Shown here: piece by piece, positions 32,283 through 38,983 of the stretch | Numbering within the stretch: position 1 is the first letter of the stretch | How the letters are laid out: each line of letters starts with the position of its first letter | NCBI GenBank assembly: GCA_017643215.1 | Contig: JAEPNV010000002.1 | Coordinates: 310,001-374,000, forward strand | Length of the DNA stretch: 64,000 nt | Direction: 5' to 3' | Source: Roseibium sp. | Lineage (GTDB): Bacteria; Pseudomonadota; Alphaproteobacteria; Rhizobiales; Stappiaceae | Notes under the pieces: model-generated | Told to the model about the DNA's origin: nothing | Database searches by the model: none | Seen by the model: only the letters and a program-made list of their open reading frames with translations | Position numbers and translations under genes: made by a program

Positions 32283-32317
32283 GGGGGTGTCCTTTCTTGG
32301 GGGCTGGATGGCAGGCA

Positions 32318-32343
32318 CAAAAAAACCCGCCGGTGAGGGCGGG
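32318..32343 (-). terminator. Rho-independent terminator
   Basis: On the minus strand CCCGCC...GGCGGG forms a six-base GC stem followed by seven T residues and then GTGCC. It lies 29 bases after the secreted-protein stop (32372) and before the DUF3150 gene. The tail TTTTTTTGTGCC is shared with the terminators at 25475 and 56678. Confidence 0.85.
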
Positions 32344-32371
32344 CGGTTCTTTCCAGTCGGAGACAGGGGGC

Positions 32372-32680
32372 TTAGCGGGCGGCGTTCGGGGAGGGATAGA
32401 ACGCCCATGGATCGGCGCACCAATTACGGATCCCGTCGACATGGCCGTCGCTGGCCATGGATTCGATCATGTCGATACCGGCGTCGTGGTAACCGTTCTT
32501 GAAGCCGGGCAGGCTGAAATCCGCCCTGATGAGGCGTGCCGCATGAGGGGCGACAATGCCGAGCGAGACACAGGTCTGGTAATGGCGATGGGCCCAGCCC
32601 GTGGCGTGATAGCCGGTCGTCTCGGCCGCGGCCGGTGCGGCGAGGAACAGGGCGAGGGCAAGCGTGGCAGTGCGGCGCAT
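32372..32680 (-). CDS. Secreted hypothetical protein (102 aa)
   Basis: The start MRRTATLALALFLAAPAAAET is a clear Sec signal with cleavage after AAA at about residue 19. The mature part has two cysteines that could form a disulphide, several Trp/His residues and a Pro-rich tail. GAAAGGGAA precedes ATG 32680. It is flanked on both sides by terminators, so it is an isolated unit or depends on read-through. It resembles Rap1a/Tai-like immunity proteins only in size and layout; no family is claimed. Confidence 0.6.
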   Translation of the reverse strand: MRRTATLALALFLAAPAAAETTGYHATGWAHRHYQTCVSLGIVAPHAARLIRADFSLPGFKNGYHDAGIDMIESMASDGHVDGIRNWCADPWAFYPSPNAAR

Positions 32681-32704
32681 GGGGTTTTCCCTTTCAAGAG
32701 GCAA

Positions 32705-32728
32705 CAAAAAACCCGCCTTGTGGCGGGT
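32705..32728 (-). terminator. Rho-independent terminator
   Basis: On the minus strand a perfect seven-base stem ACCCGCC/GGCGGGT with loop ACAA is followed by six T residues. It lies 30 bases after the stop of the DUF1640-like gene at 32758. Confidence 0.88.
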
Positions 32729-32757
32729 CTGGTGAGTGTCGGCAGTGGGCGCGCGGA

Positions 32758-32997
32758 TCAGGTAAAAAACTGCTCCATGAGCACGTAGAACCCGATGACG
32801 GCGGTCAGCATCGACCCGACGCGCAGCGTGAGCTTGTTGGTCTGGATTTCCAGCGCGATCCTCAGATCTTCCTTGGTCACAAGGTCCGCCATGATGAAGC
32901 TCCTGGCCGCGTCGGCGTGCGCTTCGGCTTGCTCGCGCGGAACGCCCTTTTCCTGCAGTGTCTTTGCATAGGCGAGTGTATCAAAGGTGAGGGCCAT
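32758..32997 (-). CDS. DUF1640-like coiled-coil membrane protein (79 aa)
   Basis: The pattern FDTLAYAKTLQEKGVPREQAEAHADA, then VTKEDLRIALE and a C-terminal hydrophobic helix MLTAVIGFYVLMEQFF, is that of short bacterial and phage DUF1640/CCDC90-type proteins, which have a helical head and one membrane anchor. The function of the phage members is unknown. GAGGAAAAG precedes the ATG. It is bounded downstream by a terminator. Confidence 0.7.
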   Translation of the reverse strand: MALTFDTLAYAKTLQEKGVPREQAEAHADAARSFIMADLVTKEDLRIALEIQTNKLTLRVGSMLTAVIGFYVLMEQFFT

Positions 32998-33015
32998 TGT
33001 CTTTTCCTCGGCTGA

Positions 33016-33267
33016 TCAGGCGATGAGATGCGGAAAGGCCATTTGTTGACCCGCTTGGCTTTCAATGAAGATCCGCAGATCATTCTCGAAATCCTCGCAG
33101 GCGTAGCTGTCGCCGCAATCTGAATAGACCGCGACGTGTTCAGGCTCTTCGAACACAATGGCGGTGCCAACGATCGTTTTGCCGTTGGCGCGCCATTTCA
33201 GCCGGGCGTGATAGTAACCGGCGCCGAACACGCCGTTGCGGCGGTGGGTTAGACCTGTGATGACCAT
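33016..33267 (-). CDS. Hypothetical protein (83 aa)
   Basis: A beta-rich 83-residue protein (GAGYYHARLKWRANGKTIV, TAIVFEEPEHVAVYS) with two cysteines close together and an acidic helix (CEDFENDLRIFIE). No family is recognised. It starts four bases after the small upstream gene ends, so the two are probably co-translated. Confidence 0.55.
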   Translation of the reverse strand: MVITGLTHRRNGVFGAGYYHARLKWRANGKTIVGTAIVFEEPEHVAVYSDCGDSYACEDFENDLRIFIESQAGQQMAFPHLIA

Positions 33268-33271
33268 GTGA

Positions 33272-33412
33272 TCAGACGGTCAGGATCTTGGCGGATTCCC
33301 ACCGATCCCGCTTGCGGATGCACTCGTCCAGCCAGCGGCTGACGTCGGCACGCGCGCGGCGGCGGTCGCGTTGACGCGGGGTTTCATAGTGGGGATGTGC
33401 GAGCGTGTTCAT
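33272..33412 (-). CDS. Small basic protein (46 aa)
   Basis: A short frame beginning MNTLAHPHYETPRQRDRR and ending SAKILTV. It has a strong GGAGGA ribosome binding site eight bases upstream and sits directly before the 83-aa gene. The Arg-rich centre (RQRDRRRARADVSRW) suggests nucleic-acid binding. It is shorter than usual gene-calling limits and easily missed. Confidence 0.6.
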   Translation of the reverse strand: MNTLAHPHYETPRQRDRRRARADVSRWLDECIRKRDRWESAKILTV

Positions 33413-33429
33413 GGGTAGTCCTCCAGGTC

Positions 33430-33479
33430 AACCGCCTGACGCAAGACAGACTCCTCCCGTGGAGTAGAGGCGGTTTTTT
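33430..33479 (+). other. Terminator-shaped hairpin reading against the operon
   Basis: AACCGCCT (33430..33437) pairs with AGGCGGTT (33468..33475), followed by further T residues to 33479. Inside the loop ACTCC (33450..33454) pairs with GGAGT (33461..33465). Read rightwards it looks like a terminator, yet no plus-strand gene precedes it. On the minus strand it is the structured leader of the 46-aa gene. Confidence 0.5.
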
Positions 33480-33546
33480 AAAAAATGGCGGGATTTCGGC
33501 GTGTAGCCGTGACGCTTCACCTAGATGGTGCGACAGGGACACACGA

Positions 33547-33568
33547 GCCCCCGGCAAGTGCCGGGGGC
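33547..33568. other. GC-rich hairpin after the 177-aa gene
   Basis: GCCCCCGGC (33547..33555) and GCCGGGGGC (33560..33568) form a perfect nine-base stem with a four-base loop, 17 bases after the stop of the gene at 33585. There is no T tract on either side, so it may stabilise a transcript end or pause polymerase rather than terminate. Confidence 0.5.
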
Positions 33569-33584
33569 GGGCATGGGGCAGGTG

Positions 33585-34118
33585 TCAAGCAGCGGCTTTT
33601 TCGATCTTCGCGGCCTTCGCCTCTTCAACGCTGATAACTTCAGCGCTCGCATTGGCGGTCCGCTCACGGACCAGCAGGAACGCTTGCAAGGCTTTCGCCA
33701 ATTCGTGGTCGCCGCCGTCGGTTTCCAGTTCTTTCTTGATCATGTCGGCAACGCGTTCCTGCAAGGCTTTCGCCGCACGCTTGCCGCCTTTCTTACTGCC
33801 TTTCACAAATTCCGCCGGGCTCGTATTGAATGCGCCGTCAAGGTCGCAGTCCTTTTTCTTCGCCAGTTCGAAGGCTTGTTCGTCGCTGTTGAACGTCACG
33901 GCACCGAACTCACAAGCCCAAACGCGGATCATGCCGCGATAATTCGTTGGCACGTTGTTATAGATATTGTTCAGATGGGATACACACCCGTGTTCCGCAC
34001 GATGATTGACCGCGCCGTAGCTGACTTCATGCAAGGCTACGCTAAAGGTTGCCGCTTTTTTGCCGATGCCCGCAATTGCTCTGGTCAACGCACGGCCTTT
34101 GAGGATTTTAATGGTCAT
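33585..34118 (-). CDS. Hypothetical protein (177 aa)
   Basis: A basic, Lys/Ala-rich protein of unknown family. The N-terminal half is mixed alpha/beta with three histidines and two cysteines (VSYGAVNHRAEHGCVSHLNNIY); the C-terminal half is Lys-rich and helical (KGSKKGGKRAAKALQERVADMIKKE). AGGAAAGGGAAA precedes the ATG. It is the first gene of the minus-strand accessory block, and a bidirectional terminator stands 42 bases upstream of it, between the gene and any distant promoter. Confidence 0.6.
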   Translation of the reverse strand: MTIKILKGRALTRAIAGIGKKAATFSVALHEVSYGAVNHRAEHGCVSHLNNIYNNVPTNYRGMIRVWACEFGAVTFNSDEQAFELAKKKDCDLDGAFNTSPAEFVKGSKKGGKRAAKALQERVADMIKKELETDGGDHELAKALQAFLLVRERTANASAEVISVEEAKAAKIEKAAA

Positions 34119-34159
34119 TTGATTTCCCTTTCCTGCTATCGCTTCACCATTGAAACGCC

Positions 34160-34192
34160 AAAAGGCCGGAACCTAACCGGCTCCGGCCTTTT
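34160..34192. terminator. Bidirectional rho-independent terminator
   Basis: AAAAGGCCGG (34160..34169) and CCGGCCTTTT (34183..34192) form a perfect ten-base stem bounded by A and T runs, so it can stop transcripts from either side. For leftward transcription it stands just before the 177-aa gene and would have to be read through if the promoter lies at 34.9 kb. Confidence 0.85.
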
Positions 34193-34887
34193 CAGATTCC
34201 AAGGGTGACGATTGTTATTCAGTCCGGCCACTTGTTGACCGGGGAGGCGCCTATACGGTGCGGCCGATTGTCAATCGATCATTTGCTTGAACCGCCGTCA
34301 CGCTCATTCAAGTCAACCGCGTTATGTTCCGCCGTGCGAATCCTATTCCCCTGCCAGATAAGCCAAGTAGGCCAGCCAAGCCCCTTGTGAGTGTGCCGCG
34401 CAATGTTCCGGTGTTACCGGTTTACTAGGGCAAGTGATCCGCTCGCCGTGCCGTGGCACGGTTGCGAGGGGCTTGCCCGTTTGCGTTTCGCTTTACTTCT
34501 CAATTCGGGGTGTTTTGTTTTGTCTGTTGGCAACCGCACAAGACGTCGCAACGCCTTGTCGTTTATCCCGTGATATTCGGATTGACCGGCTTTCATAAGT
34601 CACGGCCCGGTCCGCCGCCGCCGTCATAAATCCGCAAAGTGGCATACATGGTTACCCATGCAGTGCGGCAAACAATTGTTTGACGGTCCTAACGCCAGCC
34701 GCTTCCGGCTGGTCTATTTCGTCCCGACTTTGCCGTTATCCCGTAAAGGCCGCACCCAAAGCGCCGGACCCGTCAGAGCGAATCACTTGGCTTTGTCACG
34801 TACCCAAACAAGCGGGTAGGTCGGTTTCTATGTTGTCAAAGAACGCGCCACCCCTGCGGCGCCCCATCTGGTCAATCCCATTTGGTG
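34193..34887. other. About 0.7 kb without a convincing gene
   Basis: The base composition here is lower in GC than the flanking operons. No frame on either strand combines a start, a ribosome binding site and a protein-like composition; the best, a 60-codon minus-strand frame at 34414..34596, lacks a ribosome binding site. The stretch could hold an untranslated leader or a small RNA, but I see no fold that can be named. Confidence 0.4.
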
Positions 34888-35021
34888 ATTTGCATTAAAA
34901 TCCAAATTGGCGCCAATTACAATCCATAAAGCGCCAAAAAATCCAATTCGAGCTATGACATAACGTCAAAATGGCGGAATTCTGCGAATTATTCAGACAA
35001 AATATTTGGAATAAATGGATT
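34888..35021. promoter_or_regulatory. Operator-like cluster upstream of the late genes
   Basis: Three AATCCA half sites in one orientation lie at 34899, 34921 and 34940, and one TGGATT at 35016. The 18-mer ATTTGCATWAAAATCCAA at 34888..34905 is repeated with one mismatch at 12481..12498, beside the leftward promoter. The block also contains the palindrome AATTGGCGCCAATT (34905..34918) and the dyad TGAC-ATAAC-GTCA (34956..34968). Binding by the phage repressor is inferred from the shared half sites. No clean promoter is visible. Confidence 0.55.
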
Positions 35022-35086
35022 TTACGGCTTGTTTTTTGGCGATATTGGAGTCATGAAATTGCGGACATGAGGTAGCGCGACTTGTT

Positions 35087-35114
35087 CCCGGCGGCAAAAA
35101 CCGCCGGGTTTTTT
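35087..35114 (+). terminator. Rho-independent terminator ahead of the late operon
   Basis: A perfect eight-base stem CCCGGCGG/CCGCCGGG with an A-rich six-base loop is followed by six T residues. Only a five-codon frame (MKLRT, 35054..35071) lies between the operator cluster and this terminator, so it would end a very short transcript, as tR' does after PR' in lambda. Confidence 0.85.
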
Positions 35115-35525
35115 GTGTCCGGTTCTACCTCCTGGCGCCGCGCCCCATCGACGTCATCCCATACGTTGCGACCTTGGCGACAGGGTCCGCATGGTGCCTG
35201 CATATCTCGCACTGTGCGGGCCGCTGACAGGTATGCGGACCTACCCGGCTTGCCCGGGAAAGCCACCCGTCACCAATCCTTGAGATTTTCCCCGTTTTTG
35301 GTCGGTTTCCAGATGCTGCGCAGCGCACGCTCGCTGTCATCGCCCGATATGGACCAGAAGCGGAGCCGATGGCGCACTTGATGACGCACGAACGGACCCG
35401 CCCCCTATAGGTTCTTTCTCGACACCCCCCGGCCGCGGGGCGGCGGCAGCGCAGTATTTGCGCGAATTCTGACAAATTAAAACGTCGCTTCCGATTCCGA
35501 TTACGGGGTAGGGCAGGACAAGCCG
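35115..35525. other. Gene-free stretch with possible cos site
   Basis: About 410 bases with no supported gene; a minus-strand frame (35125..35475) is Arg/Cys-rich without a good start. GGGGCGGCGGCAGC at 35437..35450, in the context CCGCGGGGCGGCGGC, resembles the lambda cosN core GGGCGGCGACCT, and it lies upstream of the small terminase gene as cos does in lambda. The similarity is short and GC-rich, so this is tentative. Confidence 0.3.
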
Positions 35526-36218
35526 ATGCGGATCGAAGTTCAGTTAAAAACCAAACACTTGATGACGTTTCGCAAACGCGTCGAATTCCTCGCTAATGGG
35601 AAATGGCGTGCCGAAGCGCATCGTGGTGTCGTCGACGCTGGCCGGCGGACGAAGACACAGGTCCAGAAGGCCGTGAAAAAGCAGATGGCCGTCGCTCCAG
35701 GTCATTACCAAAGCTATGTGGTGGCCAACACCAACGGCATATCGAGACCAGGTAATCTGTCCTTCGAGATCTCCGCTCGAAAGAAGGGTGCTAAGGTCCA
35801 GATCTACAAGGGTCTTCGTGCTCTGAGCACCCAGGGCAGGACAGCAAAACGATATAATGCCGGCCGGGATGAGTTCGATCGGGGTTTCGTCAAGTCGTCT
35901 GTTTGGAATGCGCCGCGGACGTTCAAACGGTCATTTGCCAGAGAAGGCGGTTTTTTCGCGCTGCGGCCCAGCACGAAGACATCGGCCACTTTGCCCAAGG
36001 AATTCTGGACCTTCGGATCCAAACCGGATCAACCCCGCGATTCGAAAGGCCGGTTCAGGAGCAAGGGGAGACGCGGGTTTTTGGTGCGGGCGCTTTATGG
36101 TCCCGCGCTCGGCAAGGAACTAGACAAGGATCTGTCGCTGAAGACGTTCCTTCAAGTTGGCCCGGTCGAACTGGAGCGCCACGTTGTTAAGCGCATGGCG
36201 AAGATCTTGAAATACTGA
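35526..36218 (+). CDS. Minor tail protein Z-like protein
   Basis: A 230-residue basic protein, first gene of the late operon. The outline, an N-terminal helical part (HRGVVDAGRRTKTQVQKAVKKQMAVAPG), a GNLSFEISARKKGAKVQIYKGL beta region and a late FKRSFAREGGFFAL strand, recalls the prophage minor tail Z / HK97 gp10-like completion proteins that cap or join the tail. Its position ahead of the terminase rather than with the tail genes is seen in other alphaproteobacterial phages to my recollection. The assignment is moderate at best. It is preceded by AGGGCAGGAC. Confidence 0.45.
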   Translation: MRIEVQLKTKHLMTFRKRVEFLANGKWRAEAHRGVVDAGRRTKTQVQKAVKKQMAVAPGHYQSYVVANTNGISRPGNLSFEISARKKGAKVQIYKGLRALSTQGRTAKRYNAGRDEFDRGFVKSSVWNAPRTFKRSFAREGGFFALRPSTKTSATLPKEFWTFGSKPDQPRDSKGRFRSKGRRGFLVRALYGPALGKELDKDLSLKTFLQVGPVELERHVVKRMAKILKY

Positions 36219-36328
36219 GCGGCCCGATCTGCAGAAACGGACAAGACGATTGCAACCAGACCGAGCGGCAACGTCAATGAGGGTCCGAAATTGCGGGGTC
36301 TGTACCAACCAATACGCGAAGTGACCGG

Positions 36329-36829
36329 ATGACGAAACGGGTTATCCCGGAGCAGGTCGGCAGTGCCGAGCTGGCAAGACTGCTTGGCGTGACCACGCGG
36401 CGATTGAACCAGTTGGTCGACGAGGGTGTGATCGCCAAAGAGGGCAGGGGGAAGTTCCCTGTCCATCAGAACGTCAAGGCCTTCATCGCGTTCAAGCTCA
36501 GAACGGAATTCGAGAAGGCGGCACCGTCTGCGCTGGAACGGGTCCAGGAACGCCGTGAGCAGCTGCTCGCTCGCAAGCTGGCGCGTGACGACCGCGACAC
36601 GATCACACTCAGTGAAGCAATTGATGTTTTGGATGACGTCGTCGGTCGTTTTCTCCAATCGTTGTCCGGTCTGCCGGCGCGGATCTCCAGGGATATCAAT
36701 GAACGACGCCGGATTGAAGAGATCCTAGATGCCGAGCGAGATTCAGTCTCTCGGGATTTCGCCAAAAGCGGACAAGCTCTTCGAACGGGCATCACTGCTA
36801 CTGAAGTCGACCCCGAGGACGACATCTGA
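36329..36829 (+). CDS. Terminase small subunit (Nu1-like)
   Basis: A 166-residue DNA-packaging protein. A winged helix-turn-helix at the N-terminus, VGSAELARLLGVTTRRLNQLVDEGVIAKEGRGKFPV, is the cos-recognition domain of Nu1-type subunits. A long charged helical region follows (about 70-110). Lambda Nu1 is 181 residues. It would bind the packaging site and recruit the large subunit, whose gene overlaps it by 101 bases in another frame. The ribosome binding site is weak (GAAGTGA). Confidence 0.85.
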   Translation: MTKRVIPEQVGSAELARLLGVTTRRLNQLVDEGVIAKEGRGKFPVHQNVKAFIAFKLRTEFEKAAPSALERVQERREQLLARKLARDDRDTITLSEAIDVLDDVVGRFLQSLSGLPARISRDINERRRIEEILDAERDSVSRDFAKSGQALRTGITATEVDPEDDI

Positions 36830-38762
36830 CGAGTGGGGGCGGAACAATCGGGTCTATCCACCGACATCCGGGCATCCGGGGCCGCGTAACCCAAACTTAA
36901 CCCCGTACACGATTCCGTTTGCCAGGGCGGTTGATGAGCGCAAGGGCAAGCGGGTGGTGTTGGTCATGTTTGCCCAAGGCGGCAAGTCCGACACTTTGCT
37001 CGATATCATCGGGAAAACCTGGGACACCGCTCCTGTTCCCATGCTGTATTTGGGACCAACCAAGCAGTTCCTGACCGAACAGTGGGAACCGCGGATCGAC
37101 GATCTTCTGACCGGCACACCTGCCCTCAAAAAAAAGGTCGGTCGGAAGAAGCGGATGACCAAGACCAAGAAACTGGTTGCTGGTGTTCCGCTCCGCTTAG
37201 CGCATGGCGGATCCTCAACGGCGTTGAAATCTGACCCGTTCGGACTCGCTTTCACCGATGAAGCCGATGACCTGATGGCCAATGTCAAGGGTGCCGGCAA
37301 CCCGCTCCGGTTGGTCGACAAACGGGGTGAGACCTATGCGGACTTTTGCCACGCGATCGTTTCAACACCCAGCATCGGGCCGTCCGAAATCGATATAGAC
37401 GAGGATAGCGGCTTGGCTTTCTGGGCGGAACACGATCCCAAAGAAATCCAGTCCATAGTCTGGAAGCTTTGGCAGTCGGGTACGCGGTACCATTGGGCCT
37501 GGCCTTGCCCGCATTGTTCCGAATACTTCATTCCGCGCTTCAGCTGTCTGAAGTGGGACAAACCGAAGGACGAGATGGGCAAAGATTTGCCCTCCGATCC
37601 GATGCTTGCGATGAAGACGGCACATCTCCAGTGCCCTTGTTGCGGGATGCCGATCCATCAGAACGATGTGGATGCACAAGGGTCCAATCGTTCAAACAAG
37701 GAATGGATGAACGACCACGGTGTCTATGTTGCGCCGGGCCAGCGGGTAGAGCCCGATGGTACGGTTGTCGGTCCACCTCCGGAAAGTTGGACGATCAGCT
37801 TCTGGGTTTCTGGGTTGGCGTCCCCATTCGTGAGCTGGGGCGCCAGGGCTGCGGAATTCGTCGATACGATCCGGAGCGGAGATTCCGACGAGAAACAGGC
37901 TGTGATGAACGGCTCGTTCGGCGAGCTCTATGTTCATGGCACTGGTGAGGTTCCGAGTTGGAAAAAGGTTCGGGGCCTTGCTTCGGAAAGCTACCAAATG
38001 GGCCAAGTCCCATCTGACGTGAAGCTGATCACGCTCACCGCTGACGTTCAATTGAACTCTATCTACTACGTGGCACGAGGGTGGGGTGCGCGAGCCACGT
38101 CATGGTTGATCGAAGCCGGCCAGCTTTTCGGTCCGACCCATGAGGAGGGGGTCTGGGACAGCCTGGCAGACGTTCTGGAGCAGACGTGGGATGGCATACC
38201 GATCCGGCTGGCGTTGATCGATGCGGGTTTCCGGCCGGGCAAGAAAGAAACAGTGCCCGTGCACATGGTCTACGAGTTCTGCCGTAAGCACAAACGGTTG
38301 GTCCGGCCGACGAAAGGTGCGTCGTCCGCCATGGTCCGGCCGATCCAGGTGTCGAAGATCGATGTGAACGTCCGCGGCAAGATCATGCCAAAGGCGCTGG
38401 AGCTCCACCGGCTCGACACCGACCACTGGAAGCGCTGGGTGCATGAGCGCCTTCACTGGGACCCTGAACAGCTGGGCGCCTGGCATCTGCCAACGGATGT
38501 CACCGAAGACTACTGCCGGCAGGTCGTATCTGAAGCCCGTTTGAAGAAACCGTCCGGTGCGGTGATCTGGGTCCAGCGATCGAAGGACAACCACTATTTC
38601 GATTGCGAAGCGATGCAGGCCGCGGCGGGTTCCCTTCTGAATGTCAGCAAGCTGCGCGAAGGCTCGCCAGTTCGCAAACGCGTGGAGCCTGAAAAGGCCA
38701 AGGCAAAACCAAAAGACGCCGGTGACGGGGAGTCCTGGCTTGGCGATGGGAGTTACTGGTGA
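36729..38762 (+). CDS. Terminase large subunit (lambda GpA family)
   Basis: A 677-residue packaging motor and nuclease. Lambda gpA is 641. Walker A appears as FAQGGKSDTLL (about 83-93) and Walker B as FTDEADDL. Two Cys pairs, CPHC and CPCC (about 257-303), fit the zinc-like element seen in the family. The C-terminal nuclease half contains acidic strands such as LIDAGFRPG, and the end is basic and disordered. The start at 36729 gives the expected SDEWGRNNRVYPP motif near residue 35 and an unusually long overlap with the small subunit gene. Confidence 0.93.
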   Translation: MPSEIQSLGISPKADKLFERASLLLKSTPRTTSDEWGRNNRVYPPTSGHPGPRNPNLTPYTIPFARAVDERKGKRVVLVMFAQGGKSDTLLDIIGKTWDTAPVPMLYLGPTKQFLTEQWEPRIDDLLTGTPALKKKVGRKKRMTKTKKLVAGVPLRLAHGGSSTALKSDPFGLAFTDEADDLMANVKGAGNPLRLVDKRGETYADFCHAIVSTPSIGPSEIDIDEDSGLAFWAEHDPKEIQSIVWKLWQSGTRYHWAWPCPHCSEYFIPRFSCLKWDKPKDEMGKDLPSDPMLAMKTAHLQCPCCGMPIHQNDVDAQGSNRSNKEWMNDHGVYVAPGQRVEPDGTVVGPPPESWTISFWVSGLASPFVSWGARAAEFVDTIRSGDSDEKQAVMNGSFGELYVHGTGEVPSWKKVRGLASESYQMGQVPSDVKLITLTADVQLNSIYYVARGWGARATSWLIEAGQLFGPTHEEGVWDSLADVLEQTWDGIPIRLALIDAGFRPGKKETVPVHMVYEFCRKHKRLVRPTKGASSAMVRPIQVSKIDVNVRGKIMPKALELHRLDTDHWKRWVHERLHWDPEQLGAWHLPTDVTEDYCRQVVSEARLKKPSGAVIWVQRSKDNHYFDCEAMQAAAGSLLNVSKLREGSPVRKRVEPEKAKAKPKDAGDGESWLGDGSYW

Positions 38763-38983
38763 GCGACGGTCTTTCACTCCAGGAGAAGCAGGAATTACTC
38801 AAAGAGCTCAAAGGCATCCGTTGGTCCGGTGCCCAGCGCGTCAAGTTTAACGATCGCGACGTCACGTACCGGACAGAGGCAGAATTGAAAACGGCCATCG
38901 CCGCACTCGAAAATGAGATCGCTGCCGCCCAAGGTCAGAAGCGCGCATCCATCGTTGTCGCAAGTTTCAACAGCGACTTCTGA
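38759..38983 (+). CDS. Head-tail joining protein gpW
   Basis: A 74-residue homologue of lambda gpW (68 residues). The family's helix-hairpin-helix pattern is visible: LSLQEKQELLKELKGI, a beta hairpin (VKFNDRDVTYRT) and the helix AELKTAIAALENEIAAA. gpW sits at the portal vertex after packaging and stabilises DNA in the head. The start is a GTG that overlaps the terminase stop, and the stop overlaps the portal ATG (TGATGA). Confidence 0.88.
   Translation: MSDGLSLQEKQELLKELKGIRWSGAQRVKFNDRDVTYRTEAELKTAIAALENEIAAAQGQKRASIVVASFNSDF

Noticed and set aside
34414..34596. 60-codon minus-strand frame in the gene-free region
   Set aside because: Basic and protein-like to a degree, but no ribosome binding site and no neighbouring gene; kept as unassigned DNA.
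35125..35475. 116-codon minus-strand frame with Cys pairs upstream of the late genes
   Set aside because: The CEIC pair alone does not make a zinc or HNH motif and there is no start signal; low confidence of being coding.
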